From Mucor racemosus (taxonomy: Eukaryota; Mucoromycota; Mucoromycetes; Mucorales; Mucoraceae): a stretch of 64,000 bases of DNA. Where the stretch lies: contig JAPEHQ010000003.1 in NCBI GenBank assembly GCA_027405735.1, positions 3,162,001-3,226,000 on the forward strand, given 5' to 3'. Below are positions 24,301-34,910 of the stretch, piece by piece. Every line of letters starts with the position of its first letter. The stretch's first letter is position 1. The notes beneath the pieces are model-generated. The model saw nothing but the letters and a program-made list of their open reading frames with translations. It did no database searches and was not told the DNA's origin. A program made the translations under genes and the position numbers.

Positions 24301-25977
24301 AATTTGATGCTCATAATTATTATGTTCAATTTGGCTACACAGAAGTATTATACAGTGTTAATCAATAATAATATATAAAACACTGTAAAGAATAACAAAA
24401 ATACTAAATATACTGTATTTAAGGTTGGTCAGTAATTAAAAAATAGTATATTTCTTATATAAAAGTGGTACGTTTCTCTCTCTCTCGAACAACAACAAAA
24501 AAAAAAAATGGCATTGTGGGGCCACTGTGAGTGGCTAATGGCAAATTCGGCAAATTCGCCGTGTATTATAAGATTATTCTTTTATGTGAGACATACTCAG
24601 ATACAGTAAAAAGGCATCAATCTGCACCAACTACAGGGCGCAAAGCACTTTGTTTCATATTTTATACATTGCAATTTCTGTATATGTGTATTCTTGATTC
24701 TCAATGGAAAATTTATTCGTATATTTTACATTTATGTCATTACTTTCATGCTTAATTTCGGATTACAATGATAGAAAAGCATATCTTTATTTAATGAACG
24801 TATGGCTATGTCGATCGAAATTAAAACCTCTTTTTTTCTCTTCTTAAAACAATTGCCAATATTTCATATACACCAGATGGACCATCTTTGTAAGCGAATT
24901 TGAAAGAAGTCTTTCAGGTTACAGCCAACTTGAAGGCTTGTACCTTTTCTAAATATTTTAAGATGTAAATTGTATCAGGCAAAATATGTATGAAACTTGA
25001 TGGTTGTTGTATCCTTAAAACCTTTTCATTTCAATAATTTACTTTGTTGTATTTATGCTACCAAAAAAATTTCGGTTAATCGACATTTCAACATAGAAAC
25101 CCCCCCCTTTTTTTTTTTGCTGCCAATCCGTCGGCAAATGTAAATGTTGAGTTATCACAACATTATACAATATATATCCATGTGTTTTGTGTCTAATGAT
25201 TGAGAGATATCTATAGTAATAATAAAGGAAAACCTATATCCGATTATATGAAATCATAGATTAATGAGAAGTTAATCTTCATTACTATAAATGCTGTCAA
25301 ATTACTATCAGCAACCAACTAAATTGCCTTGCATGTACGACCAACAACAGTTACAACGACTTTTAATTTATATACAACATAGACATGACGTATTGGTGTG
25401 ATTTGAAACAATATGCACTGATCATATTTTCATTTTACTGGAGAGAATATCACTGTAATTTGCAGCTAAATGCCTAAATTATCTAATACATTACATTTTT
25501 AAAGAATTGATTTAGGCACTTCTAGACGTTTTCTGAGGCAAAAAAATAGCGCAAACCATTTCGCATACTACGTAGCTACATTACATATTTTTATCTCACT
25601 TTTTTGGGATCAAGAAAATTTTTGTAAAATTTGGCCTCTCGGCCTTGCTACTACACATCTAAATCGCTCCAAATTGCTAAAATTCAATTTTTAGACCCAA
25701 AAACGGAACTTTTTATTATGGTGTTTCTAAGTCAAAAATGATCAGAATTTTTCAAATTTTTATATACAATCATATATTTGGTTAATTTTTATTCATAAAT
25801 TCAATTTTTATAGGAAAAACTAGATTTTTTATTTTCCTAATTCTTGAAAAACTTTTAGGGAAAAAAATAACATTGAATAATTCCATCAGATGCACAATCA
25901 AAAGTTGTACAAACTTCAATTATTAGGCTTTGGTTGCTTTATATACTAATTTTTGAGAAATTATCGATCAAACGTCA
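21398..25977. other. Long AT-rich intergenic region
   Basis: No convincing gene. It contains poly(T) and poly(A) runs (for example about 21540-21571 and 23668-23688), a C/T-rich tract (22855-22880) and many short frames without domain features. A 49-codon ATG frame at 22334-22483 contains a non-repetitive stretch (LFAEYPGIDFLAQLENHQM) that could be a worn gene remnant, but I recognise no family. The part from about 25500 onward resembles the AT-rich repeat style of the flanking fields and hosts the SINE described next. Confidence 0.4.
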
Positions 25978-25992
25978 AGTTTGTCAAATTTC

Positions 25993-26402
25993 TTTTTTTT
26001 TTTTAGGGTAGAACGTAGTGGATATACTTTATTTATTATTATTTAATGTGAAGACTTAATATACATGAAACTCCTACAATAACGTTTCATGTAGCACAAC
26101 GTAAGCCATATGGGAAGAGGTTGAGAGGTCTCCACAAGTGGGCCTACTGTAAACAAGGTCGCTATAATGATTATACTATGAAAGATGGGAAAGAAATCGA
26201 CTAATTAAAGTGCTGCACCAAGAGCCAAAACGGGCATGCGGAGAACGTCATACGAAAAAGTTGTGGGTTGGTGACATGACACTAAACAGGAAATACAGTA
26301 CTACATAATATTATCAAACAAACTTGCGTCCACCAGGATTCGAACTCAAGTCGTGCGCTTGGGAAGTACACTTCTTAACCATTCGGCCCAACCACCAAGG
26401 GC
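25993..26402 (-). mobile_element. tRNA-derived SINE with target duplication
   Basis: A 410-bp element read on the minus strand. Its head (26402 to about 26322) is tRNA-like, with an A box TGGGCCGAATGG at 26390-26379, a TTCCCAA anticodon-like loop and a B box AGTTCGAATCC at 26346-26336. The body is about 315 bases. The tail is a run of 12 A at 26004-25993 (seen as T on the plus strand). A perfect 15-bp duplication AGTTTGTCAAATTTC at 25978-25992 and 26403-26417 abuts both ends. This is the exact layout of a SINE inserted by LINE machinery. The acceptor stem pairs poorly, so the head is not a working tRNA. No partner LINE is seen in the window. Confidence 0.85.
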
Positions 26403-26803
26403 AGTTTGTCAAATTTCATCAAAATGAAGATAATTTTAAGAAGCGGGATTTAAATTGTTTTTAGCAGCAGCAGCATCAGCAACAACCTGTATTTAGATGA
26501 AAAAAGCGTCTTTCAATGGTATTACTGGTAACAGCAATGCTAAAACTAATATACGCACCTTTTGAGAATATTCTCCTGCTTTTAGAGAACCCTTTCCTTT
26601 TCAAACAAAACTTACCAAACATCCGCATCCAAATATTTTGGTTTAAATGCACGATAGTTTTACTTTCGTTATTGAGAGCGTCATGTATTAATGTTTGATC
26701 ATTTTATTTCCTTGTGATATGGTATATACACAATCGATTATCCTGCTGAAAAACGACTTATTGTGATATTGAATATTTGTTCGAATTCGTTTTATAATAC
26801 TGT

Positions 26804-26998
26804 ATGATGCCAGAAATTTGGTTAATTTATGATTCGTTCAAATCATCAAAAAGACGGCCACTCGGTTCACATATGGCGGAAAATCTGTATTTGGCCCTTT
26901 TTCTGAGAGAACGAAAATATACAACTGCAACTGACATGCTAATGCAAGCATCAAGCCCTATCATTCAAAAGTTTGATATTCAAAATAGGCTAAAATAA
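26804..26998 (+). CDS. Small ORF of unknown function (doubtful)
   Basis: 64 codons with an ATG-ATG start and TAA stop; a stop codon lies just upstream in frame. The protein is hydrophilic and not low-complexity (contains HMAENLYLALFLRERKY and TATDMLMQASSP). I recognise no domain. It could be a lone last exon, a worn fragment or a chance frame. It is listed only because its composition is less AT-driven than the surrounding chance frames. Confidence 0.2.
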   Translation: MMPEIWLIYDSFKSSKRRPLGSHMAENLYLALFLRERKYTTATDMLMQASSPIIQKFDIQNRLK

Positions 26999-27181
26999 AT
27001 CTCTAACAACCAAGTTATTTTGATTTTTATGAAAGGCATTACATGCAAAAGAAAGCTAGAGAAATATTTTTATATGACCAACTTGCAATTTTCCAAGAGT
27101 AATGTTTTTAATGGTTGTAATTTTATTTTATTTTTATGAAAAAAAATAGATTAAGCGCGTATAAATGAAGATTTATTCAAT

Positions 27182-27772
27182 TTACATGGTGAGTTCCTAT
27201 TAAATTTTAAGAGAAATTAATATACGGCTTTCTTAAGTTATCAATTGATCTAAACTTACCATAATGGCGTTAACAACATCGTTTTCGTTGTTCTTGAGGG
27301 CCTTGACGGCCTTGGCACGAGAGACGTTAGCTTGGCTGACAACCAACTCAATATCCTTCTCCTCAACACCAGTGGCATCAACTTCCTCATCATCCTCTTC
27401 CTCAACAGCGGCCTCAACCTCAGCACCTTCCTCGGTCTTTTCGGCATCAGTGGCGAGTTGTTGCTCCATAGCAGCTTGTTGAGCACGAGCGGCCATATCT
27501 TCAACTTGCATCTCACCGAAAACAATGTGAGTATCAGAGTTTTGAGATTGGAAGACTTCAGGGGTGGCAATGGCATAAACCATCTATAAAAAAAAATTTA
27601 GCCATTTGGTACCTTGTTGAATAATAATAATAAAAAAACTTACACCTCTACCACGGGTGAAGGTGACACGGTTAACACCGGCAACAGGCTTCAAACCGAG
27701 GGCAAGGATGGCCTTACGGGCCTTTTGCTCACCACGAGACTGGATGGAAGTTTGGGAGTTCTCAGTAGACAT
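27182..27772 (-). CDS. EGD2: Nascent polypeptide-associated complex alpha subunit
   Basis: Exons are 27772-27644, 27583-27260 and 27196-27182, giving 155 residues. The last exon encodes only ELTM and the stop, restoring the family ending (NAIMELTM). The NAC domain spans exon 1 to exon 2 (SRGEQKARKAILALGLKPV, then VNRVTFTRGRG, then DTHIVFGE). An acidic linker (EEEDDEEVDATG) and a C-terminal UBA domain (VEEKDIELVVSQANVSRAKA) follow. With the beta subunit this protein forms the ribosome-bound heterodimer that shields nascent chains. A CAG acceptor directly before the ATG (27773-27775) and a GTAAGT donor near 28116 suggest a roughly 340-bp intron in the 5' leader. Codon use is richer in G/C-ending codons than in neighbours, as expected for high expression. 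Confidence 0.93.
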
Positions 27773-28263
27773 CTGAAAAATAGGTAAAATATGTCAGTTT
27801 TTATGATTATTTCAATATTTTATAAATCATAAATGAGAGAGCAAATTGTATAAAGAGGTGCGCATTTCTTCTGCATCAATTCAATTTGTTGATATCAAAT
27901 AAATCTCGGAAACGCGTTGCTATATTGTTGATTTCAATACATGATATCCTCGCCCCTCGCATCTGATTTTTTTTTTTCCAAAATGTCATCCATCCATTAA
28001 ATTAATTAATCATCCAATTGCGAAATCTACCTCTTTATAAATCACAATCTAATCTCTCTCATTGTATTCATTTACATTATAGTTGTAGTGATGGATGTTG
28101 TAATTTGATACTTACGTTAGCTTTTAGGGAAAGAGGGAGGGGATAGTTAGCACAGTGTACCTGACTTTCAATAATCTCAAAGATTCTGTGTTTGAACAGG
28201 AACTACAAAATTGATGAAAAACTGTCCGGTTCTTGTTGAATTTGTATATAAAACGTATCACTT

Positions 28264-29366
28264 TTATTTCATTAATCTTTCAAAGCCATCTGCAATGTCA
28301 TGTAAAGCAGCTTCACTTGAAGGTGCTTTAGGATTTAAATAACTCATAAAGAAATTCTTGGCCAACCAAGGATTTTGAACAGTACCAAAATCTTTTCCTT
28401 CGTAAACTAACTTTAAACCACCTTCCTTTGTCTTTGTAAAGATAAATTCAGCGTCTTTCTTGACTCTCATACTAACAAAATTCGATTTAAACTCTTGAAT
28501 AGCCTTTAAAACTTCTCTTTCTTCATCTTCAGTCATTTCTTGATCTTTCATGCGTTGCATTAAAAGACGCAAAAATCCATCACGGAGATGTTGGGTATTA
28601 GTTGCACGAGTGGGGACTAGGTGTAAAATGTTAATATTGTTTATACAGAATTCATCTGCCCAAATGTTTTTTTTTTTTTTTTACCTAAGCGAATACTCAA
28701 AGCATAAGGTTGATCCAAAAACTGTTCTGCTAAATCAGTATCTTGCAAGAATTTGCTTTTATCAAAATTCTAAATCAAATGATTAATTTATGATCTGTGC
28801 ACCTTTTTTATTATTATTATTATTATAAATTACCTTCCACCCATCTAATTTTTTCAATTCTCCTATATCCTCACTTTTCATGTACATGCCAACAACATAT
28901 ACATTCATATTGAGAAATGTAACTGCTCTTACACCTAAACCAACAAGTCTTTTCCATTCATTATCAGTGTTGAGATTGATTGGAAATACGAGATTTGTTG
29001 CTGGGTCTATGTAACACAATTTAAGTGTGCTGTCGTTCCATATTTATTTTTTTATTATATTGTATACCTTCTACAGTTCCAGCATAAGCAGGTTCTTCAG
29101 AATAAGCAGGATTTGAAAAGGCCAAGTAACCTACTGTGGTTAAACCTGCACCAAGAGCTGTCAAAGTCAAATTTCTGCTGGTATTTGCCTTCCATGTTGT
29201 CTATATTTGAACATTAACTCCAAAAACCTCAGGACACAATCGTTTCCATGGCAACTAATTTACTTACATTATGAGCAATGTTGGTTGTCAAGGTACGAGA
29301 AGCAGCAAATCTTTGATAAACGGAAGCCTTGGGTAAACAAGTGAATGTACGAGAAAATCTAAGCAT
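28264..29366 (-). CDS. Mitochondrial chalcone-isomerase-like protein (AIM18/AIM46 type)
   Basis: Five exons, 29366-29268, 29200-29068, 29006-28834, 28769-28685 and 28616-28264, give 280 residues with consistent phases and GT...AG ends. The N-terminus (MLRFSRTFTCLPKASVYQRFAASRT) is a basic, hydroxylated presequence of mitochondrial type, followed by one hydrophobic segment (LTLTALGAGLTTVGYLAF). The chalcone-isomerase fold region starts near residue 80 with LGVRAVTFLNMNVYVVGMYM. It continues through SIRLVPTRATNTQHLRDGFLRLL to SYLNPKAPS close to the C-terminus. In yeast the related Aim18 and Aim46 are mitochondrial; a flavonoid role is not expected in fungi. Its 5' end faces ISY1 across about 415 bp. 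Confidence 0.82.
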
Positions 29367-29781
29367 AATACAGGATTGCAATAAAAAAGAGAAAATTCAA
29401 TTGACATCCCTAGGTTTGTTCAAACTTATAATGTTTTACAACGGGGATGTTCGGCTGATGTTTAAAATATGTTCTGTTCAGAAAGAAAGGCGACTTTTTC
29501 GATATATGTTGGGATAAAAGAATAATAGAAAGCAATGCGAAGCAAGTGCATTGAACGCAATAAAGTAAATTCTATACAAAAAATGCGTTGATTAGAGTGT
29601 GCTTACTGGTTTGATCCACTATTAACAACTAATTCCGCTTTGCATTGAATAGATTTATGGTAGATATTCATAACAAATGTAATCTTATACAGTCACTTTT
29701 TACATCCCATCAAAAAGAATTTTGCCTTGCCGCGTTAGTTTGGCACTCTTCATTATTATATTATAGCACAATTAATACAAA
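29367..29781. promoter_or_regulatory. Shared divergent promoter region
   Basis: 415 bp between the start codons of the chalcone-isomerase-like gene (minus) and ISY1 (plus). It must hold both promoters. No clear TATA box or other known site was found; sequence is AT-rich with no ORF support. Confidence 0.4.
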
Positions 29782-30927
29782 ATGGTATTTTTGATGACAA
29801 AAACATTAATGAAACCTTATTAACAAATGAATTTTATAGGCTCGTAACGAGGAAAAAGCACAATCCATGCTGTATCGTTTCCGTGAGGCTCAAGCAGCCG
29901 AGTTGGGAGGCGGTAAAATGCGTTTACGTAGACCTAATTTTGCAGGTGTAGTAAATACAGTGCAGGAAGCAGAGAAATGGCGTAGAGATATTCTTAGTGA
30001 AATCTCACGAAAGATCTCTAAAATTCAAGATGGTAAGAATCCTGCATTCATTAGTTATACATGAAATTTAATGCTTTTTTTTTTCATAGTGAGTTTGTCT
30101 GATTATCAAGTCCGTGATCTCAATGATGATATTAATAAATTAATGGGGCAAAAATATCATTGGGAAAGACGAATTAAAGAGCTTGGAGGTGCTGATTATA
30201 CTGTAAGATTTGTAAAATGTCACATAAAATGTCATTGAAACCTAATACTTATGAAATAGAGATCTGCCCCAAAAATGTTAAATTATGAAGGAAGAGAAGT
30301 CCCTGGAACAAGAGGATACAAGTGAGCAACAAATCATAAAATTATAGTTGGACATTTTATTAATGACAATATTATTGCAGATATTTTGGTCGTGCAAGGG
30401 ATTTACCAGGTGTCAGAGAATTATTTGAAAAAGCTGGTAATGCAAAATGTTTCAGTTGAAACAATTATGCTAATTTATCTTTAATAGCACCCGAATCTAC
30501 CGCTCGCTCAAGAAGTGAAATTAACCGTGATATTGATGCAGATTATTATGGCTATCGTGATGAAGAAGATGCAGTATTACTTGAGTATGAAAAAGCTCTT
30601 GAAGAAGAATTGATCCAGAAATTACACGATGTCCCTGACGATGAAACATCTGCAGAAGAAAAGGGGCCTAAAATTATAGAAGAAACGCATGAGGATGAGA
30701 GACAAAGAGATGCAGTTACAAAGGATGGTAGTAATGTGCCCACACAACAACAAGTTGGCGAGTATCTCTTAAATCGGAAGAAACAAGAGGTAATTTACAA
30801 CCTATTTTTGCATACTGTTTGGGTTGGGCTGACAATTTTTATGAATTAGTTACTGGATAAATATGTTTCGGAAGAGTTAAAACAAAGCGAGAACCTCACA
30901 AAAGAGTTGTTGGATAGACCAGAGTAG
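29782..30927 (+). CDS. ISY1: Pre-mRNA splicing factor ISY1
   Basis: Seven exons: 29782-29784, 29840-30032, 30090-30202, 30260-30321, 30381-30436, 30488-30789 and 30850-30927, giving 268 residues with all phases consistent. Exon 1 codes only the initiator Met, giving MARNEEKAQSMLYRFREAQ, the family N-terminus. Further landmarks: RRPNFAGVVNTVQEAEKWRRDI, DLNDDINKLMGQKYHWERRI, the GTRGYKYFGRARDLPGVREL block spanning an intron, and DADYYGYRDEEDAVLLEYE. The C-terminus is an acidic and basic helix. ISY1 belongs to the Prp19/NTC complex and helps the spliceosome during the first catalytic step. Length is within the family range (about 235 in yeast, 285 in human). Confidence 0.93.
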
Positions 30928-31439
30928 AAAAAGAATTAATAAAGTAAAAGCACGAATCAGCAAACACAAATGTGTCCACCATTAAAGTTGTTGATTTAGT
31001 GCAAAGTTTCACATTTTGTGGTGTATATTTAGAAATTAAAGCAGTATTTTTCTTTTCTTTGTAATGCTTTCAGATATATTTCCTTGTGCAATAATTTGTG
31101 TATGATTTCAAACTTATCAAAGCGAGTAATACATCTTTTGAGTTAGTTTCTAAAAAAAAAAAAAATCAAACATATCACGGTGTAAAAAGTCAAAGAGTTA
31201 CTAAATTTTAAAACAAAAAATACGAACGTAAAGAGTATGCTTTTTTGCATAGATTTCATTACATTATAGTATAGCAGAAGATGCCCTTTTTAGGGCGAAA
31301 AAATACTTTTATAGTCGGACCATAATAAGATCTACCTCGAAAAAAAAATAAAATTTTATTATTATCAATATGTAATCTATCTTGAAATATATTATAGAGC
31401 TGGTATGTATGAATGATGAAGAGTGAAAATGTAAATATG
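30928..31439. other. Convergent intergenic region
   Basis: 3' flanks of ISY1 (plus) and PTPS (minus). AT-rich with several AATAAA-like signals; no gene seen. Confidence 0.5.
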
Positions 31440-32186
31440 CTACAAATCGAGCGACCATAAATTCTTTTTACGACTATCCAATCCATCTTGCTTGATGTCA
31501 ACTCCCATTAGCTTGATCAATGCTACATCCACTTGTCCCTCTGCCTCATCCAATTCACCTTCTCCCATGTATTCCACCATGTTGTGTTCTGTTTCATAGA
31601 TCTTCACTTTGTATAATCGAGCTGAACTGGATCTCCAACTATCATTTCTCAAGAAATGATATTGAAAATTCCACCAAATGAATACAGCCAAATTTTCAGT
31701 TGTGCTAAATAATAACTGTTAGATTTTTTCAAGAAAACAGGATTCTCTTTGGTTTACCTTGCTTTATTTTTGAAAAATTCGACATCTAAATCCTAAAATC
31801 AATCAAAATCTTAAAAATTGTTCTTCCAATTCTTGTATTTTTTTTTTTCTTTCTTACCAGATTTCTATGATCAAGGGGATCCATGACAGCAAGTTTAATA
31901 CATTCTTTCAAGTCGACAAGATTCATAACCATACCGGTCAATTGGTTTACCTCGCCTTTCAAAGTAATCTCGACTGTGGAACACATATGCATGTATTAAT
32001 TACTGGAAACAAAAAATAAAAAAAAAAGAGGCTGAATAAAATACCTTTGTAATTGTGGCCATGAAAGTTTGGATGATTACACTTCCCGTACAGTAATTGA
32101 TTATCTTCATTAGAAAGTTGGGGTGAATGAAGTCTATGAGCAGCTGAAAATGTTTCTGAGCGTGTTATGTAAGTAATAGGTGGCAT
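31440..32186 (-). CDS. 6-pyruvoyl-tetrahydropterin synthase
   Basis: Exons 32186-32045, 31973-31858, 31792-31758 and 31704-31440 give 185 residues, phases consistent. It converts dihydroneopterin triphosphate to 6-pyruvoyl-tetrahydropterin, the second step of tetrahydrobiopterin synthesis. Visible are the Zn-binding histidines in FSAAHRLHS and HGHNYK, the catalytic Cys in YGKCNHPNFHGHNY, the GMVMNLVDLK strand, LDHRNLD, and TTENLAVFIW with the substrate-anchoring Glu; VKIYET follows. The C-terminus is about 40 residues longer than the compact animal enzyme, with an acidic extension. Among fungi this pathway is mainly known from early-diverging lineages, which fits the rest of the window. The ATG is the first in frame. 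Confidence 0.9.
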
Positions 32187-32585
32187 TATTTAGAAATAAA
32201 TATTTATTCTAACAGTGCTACGGAAAAAGAAGGGAAAGGGGCTATCGGTTTTATTTTTTTTTATATGATTTGGCGTGAGAAATCCGCTATTTCTTTTAAC
32301 GGGATCTCAATAACAACAAAAATTCTTTTGAATTCACAATTCTGCTTTTTCAAGTATTTTCTTTCATGTATTAAACTTGAGAATATGACACTGATTTGCA
32401 CAATATAATAAGATGACATTAAAGCTACATGTTGATATTTTTTTCCCGCAAAAATCGATTAAAAACTAAAGAACCAAGCAAAAACAGGTACTATCAACCA
32501 TGTACATTTTGAGAATGTATTACAAATATTTTATACTGCAAATATGTCATTTGATAAAGTTATAATAAAAGCGATTGCATCTGTT
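32187..32585. other. Intergenic, PTPS upstream region
   Basis: 399 bp between the PTPS start and the stop of the alpha/beta hydrolase (both minus). It contains poly(T) runs; no recognised regulatory site. Confidence 0.4.
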
Positions 32586-33372
32586 TTACTGCAACGCTAG
32601 TATCCAATGATCCACCTGTTCTATTAGCAGTGATTCAAAGTTCATCCAAAAATGATCTGCATCGGGAATACATATGGAATCAGTACACCAATTTTTAAAT
32701 GTACTTGATCTCGTGAATTGATCACGGTCGCCATAGATACAGAGTGATTTTTCGTGAGGCGGTTTCTTGAAAAAAGATGCTCTTGTGGTTGCAAGGGCCC
32801 ACATGACACCTAAGGGTACGCTAATCAGCAAATAAGCGCATGGAACACTTGTACAGTCAATTGTGTTTGCAATCATAGCCCCAAAAGAATAGCCCTAAAA
32901 CTTAAATACTTAGTAAACAGTTAATTAGATTGTAGATATGCTGGTATTTACGCATAAAATTAATTTATTGATGCGTGGATATGTCTGTAACTCATTCTCA
33001 TCAAGAGCACAATCAACAACAGCCATATAGTCTTCTCGTTCAGGCATACCAGTCCAACTAGTTCTACCTTTAGATTTACCACATCCCCGAAAATTCATGC
33101 AAATGGTAACATATCCTTTAGACTTAAAGTATTGTTGAAGTGCAATGACAACATTATTGTTCATATTTCCACCTTTTTTTTTAAGTATTATTAATCTATT
33201 AAATTCTAAATAAAAATTGAGTAATGCATATCATACCTAATGGTCCATAGGGATGGGCTATTATTATCCCAGGTGCTTCTTGCTGTTCATCTCTTGTATG
33301 GTTTGAGCTGACAAAAATCTCTAATCGAGTTTCGTCTTTACGCGATTTTATAAATAAGGTAGAAGAAGGCAT
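32586..33372 (-). CDS. Alpha/beta hydrolase, COG2945-like
   Basis: Exons 33372-33237, 33172-32952 and 32894-32586 give 221 residues. The fold signatures are in order: IIAHPYGPLGGNMNNNVV (oxyanion-hole loop), YVTICMNFRGCGKSKG, nucleophile elbow GYSFGAM (Ser, exon 3 start), YGDRDQF (acid) and ADHFW (His). The opening HP-GG-M-N-VV and MNFRGCGKS pattern matches the small cytosolic hydrolases of COG2945; the substrate is unknown. The first intron uses an unusual acceptor inside an A-run (AAAAAG), chosen because it alone restores the GG-M-N motif. An upstream in-frame TTG was not used; the ATG at 33370-33372 is the first ATG. Confidence 0.82.
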
Positions 33373-33571
33373 TATGAAGCTTGTCAAGACACCACATGAA
33401 AGCTATTTTGTCTTACTTTACAACAGGTACCAGTGACTGCATACAAAGAATGGGAAATCGCTTCTGGCATGAAACTTATTTATATAGTATAAATACGTAA
33501 ACAAAATACGGGACGTTATTACAAAAAGTTAAATTATATTTAAACCAGACAACATTATATATATAATTATT

Positions 33572-34410
33572 TATTGAAATGGGGACACGCTCCAATTCTG
33601 AATATCATCATATAAAATCGTATAATCAGATATACATACGTGACTGAGCTTGAATTCAAAAAGTGTTCAAATGGAAAAAAAATCCAAAAAAATTCAAAAA
33701 AAACCTTGTATGTTTAATTACTCACAAAAATTTATAGTAAGTTGAACTAGTGTATTAAATGTTCTAGGTTCAGTTTTTAATTCTGAATCGATCTGTGTAG
33801 GCTTTGAAAATATTTTTCTCATAAAATCTCTAGTAAATTTAATGTCAAATTTTAACGGTTTTTGATCAAAAAGTACCCTTCATTCAAATGCAACCCTAAA
33901 ATATTTTATTTTTACATTATGCGCATCAAAATTATCTACAGAATGAGTATTTATACGTAGCTGTAGCCCTATTTTTTGTGGGGATTTTAATTTTTTTTTA
34001 TCATTTTTTTTGGTCGGCGAAAATTTACCCTTGTATATCCTCGTCCAAAATGGATCCTTTTTTGTATCACCAAAAATCAATCATTCAATCTCAATTTTCT
34101 CGACCAAAAATCAATATTTTTTGACGAGATAAAATTCGTTGGATAGACGCTAATGAGTACTATCCTGTGGTTTTAGCTGTGCATACCTGTCATCCCTTCA
34201 TGAATCTCTATAACAGAAAAAATGCTCTCACAAAATTTATAAAAAAATAAAAAAGTCTTTACAGCCATCCAAAACCTAGATATCCTGGTAGAGAATGAAA
34301 AATAAAATAAAGTTTACTTAATACCCATCATTGCAATACCTTAGTACTTTCTCGACTTATTTTCATTTCAAATGCGGTTTCTCAATTTTAAGCTGGCCAT
34401 TTCTACATCA
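33572..34410. repeat. Repeat family E, copy 1
   Basis: About 840 bp that recurs at 39714-40214 plus 41853-42190, where it is split by a Tc1 element. It starts near TATTGAAATGGGG and ends near the shared TTTCTCAATTTTAAGCTG stretch. It contains the block (about 33975-34055) also found in block G repeats. No transposase seen. Confidence 0.7.
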
Positions 34411-34910
34411 TTCAAATTTGCCAACTGCAAAAGATTGGATATTTTCAGGAACATAGCTTTAGATTAAAGTTGAGCATCTCAGGTACGTTGGCATATAGGT
34501 AGCAGTCTATATTAGAGACTGATATTTTCATTTAACCGCATTCTAAGATTAAATATCACTATTTACTACTGTATTGTTGGACGTATTTCTTGATTACCAG
34601 ATCAAATCCAAGGCAATGTTATTTATGTCTATTCAATCCAAAGCTATAACTAGCTACAAACTCACGAAATATTCCAGAAAAGTGATAAAATTTCAAATGG
34701 TATAGAAACAAAAAAAAAAAAAAAAGGGATAATCTGATGTCTTGCCTAAATAACCAATAACCATAGTTCTGATCGTAACTATACTTAAAACCAAATCTTT
34801 CTACAGCTGACAATGGTAAACCAAAATAGTATGTTTAAAGAAAGTTAATTTATTTAAATTTTATGAGTGATGATAAAGTAACATTTATAACCTTAGATTT
34901 GGCTTGCATA

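Noticed and set aside
26322..26402. tRNA gene on the minus strand
   Set aside because: A and B boxes are good, but acceptor and T stems pair poorly and the segment is the head of a SINE with A tail and target duplication.
33199..33387. Upstream start (33385-33387) for the alpha/beta hydrolase
   Set aside because: The codon is TTG; the first ATG is at 33370-33372.
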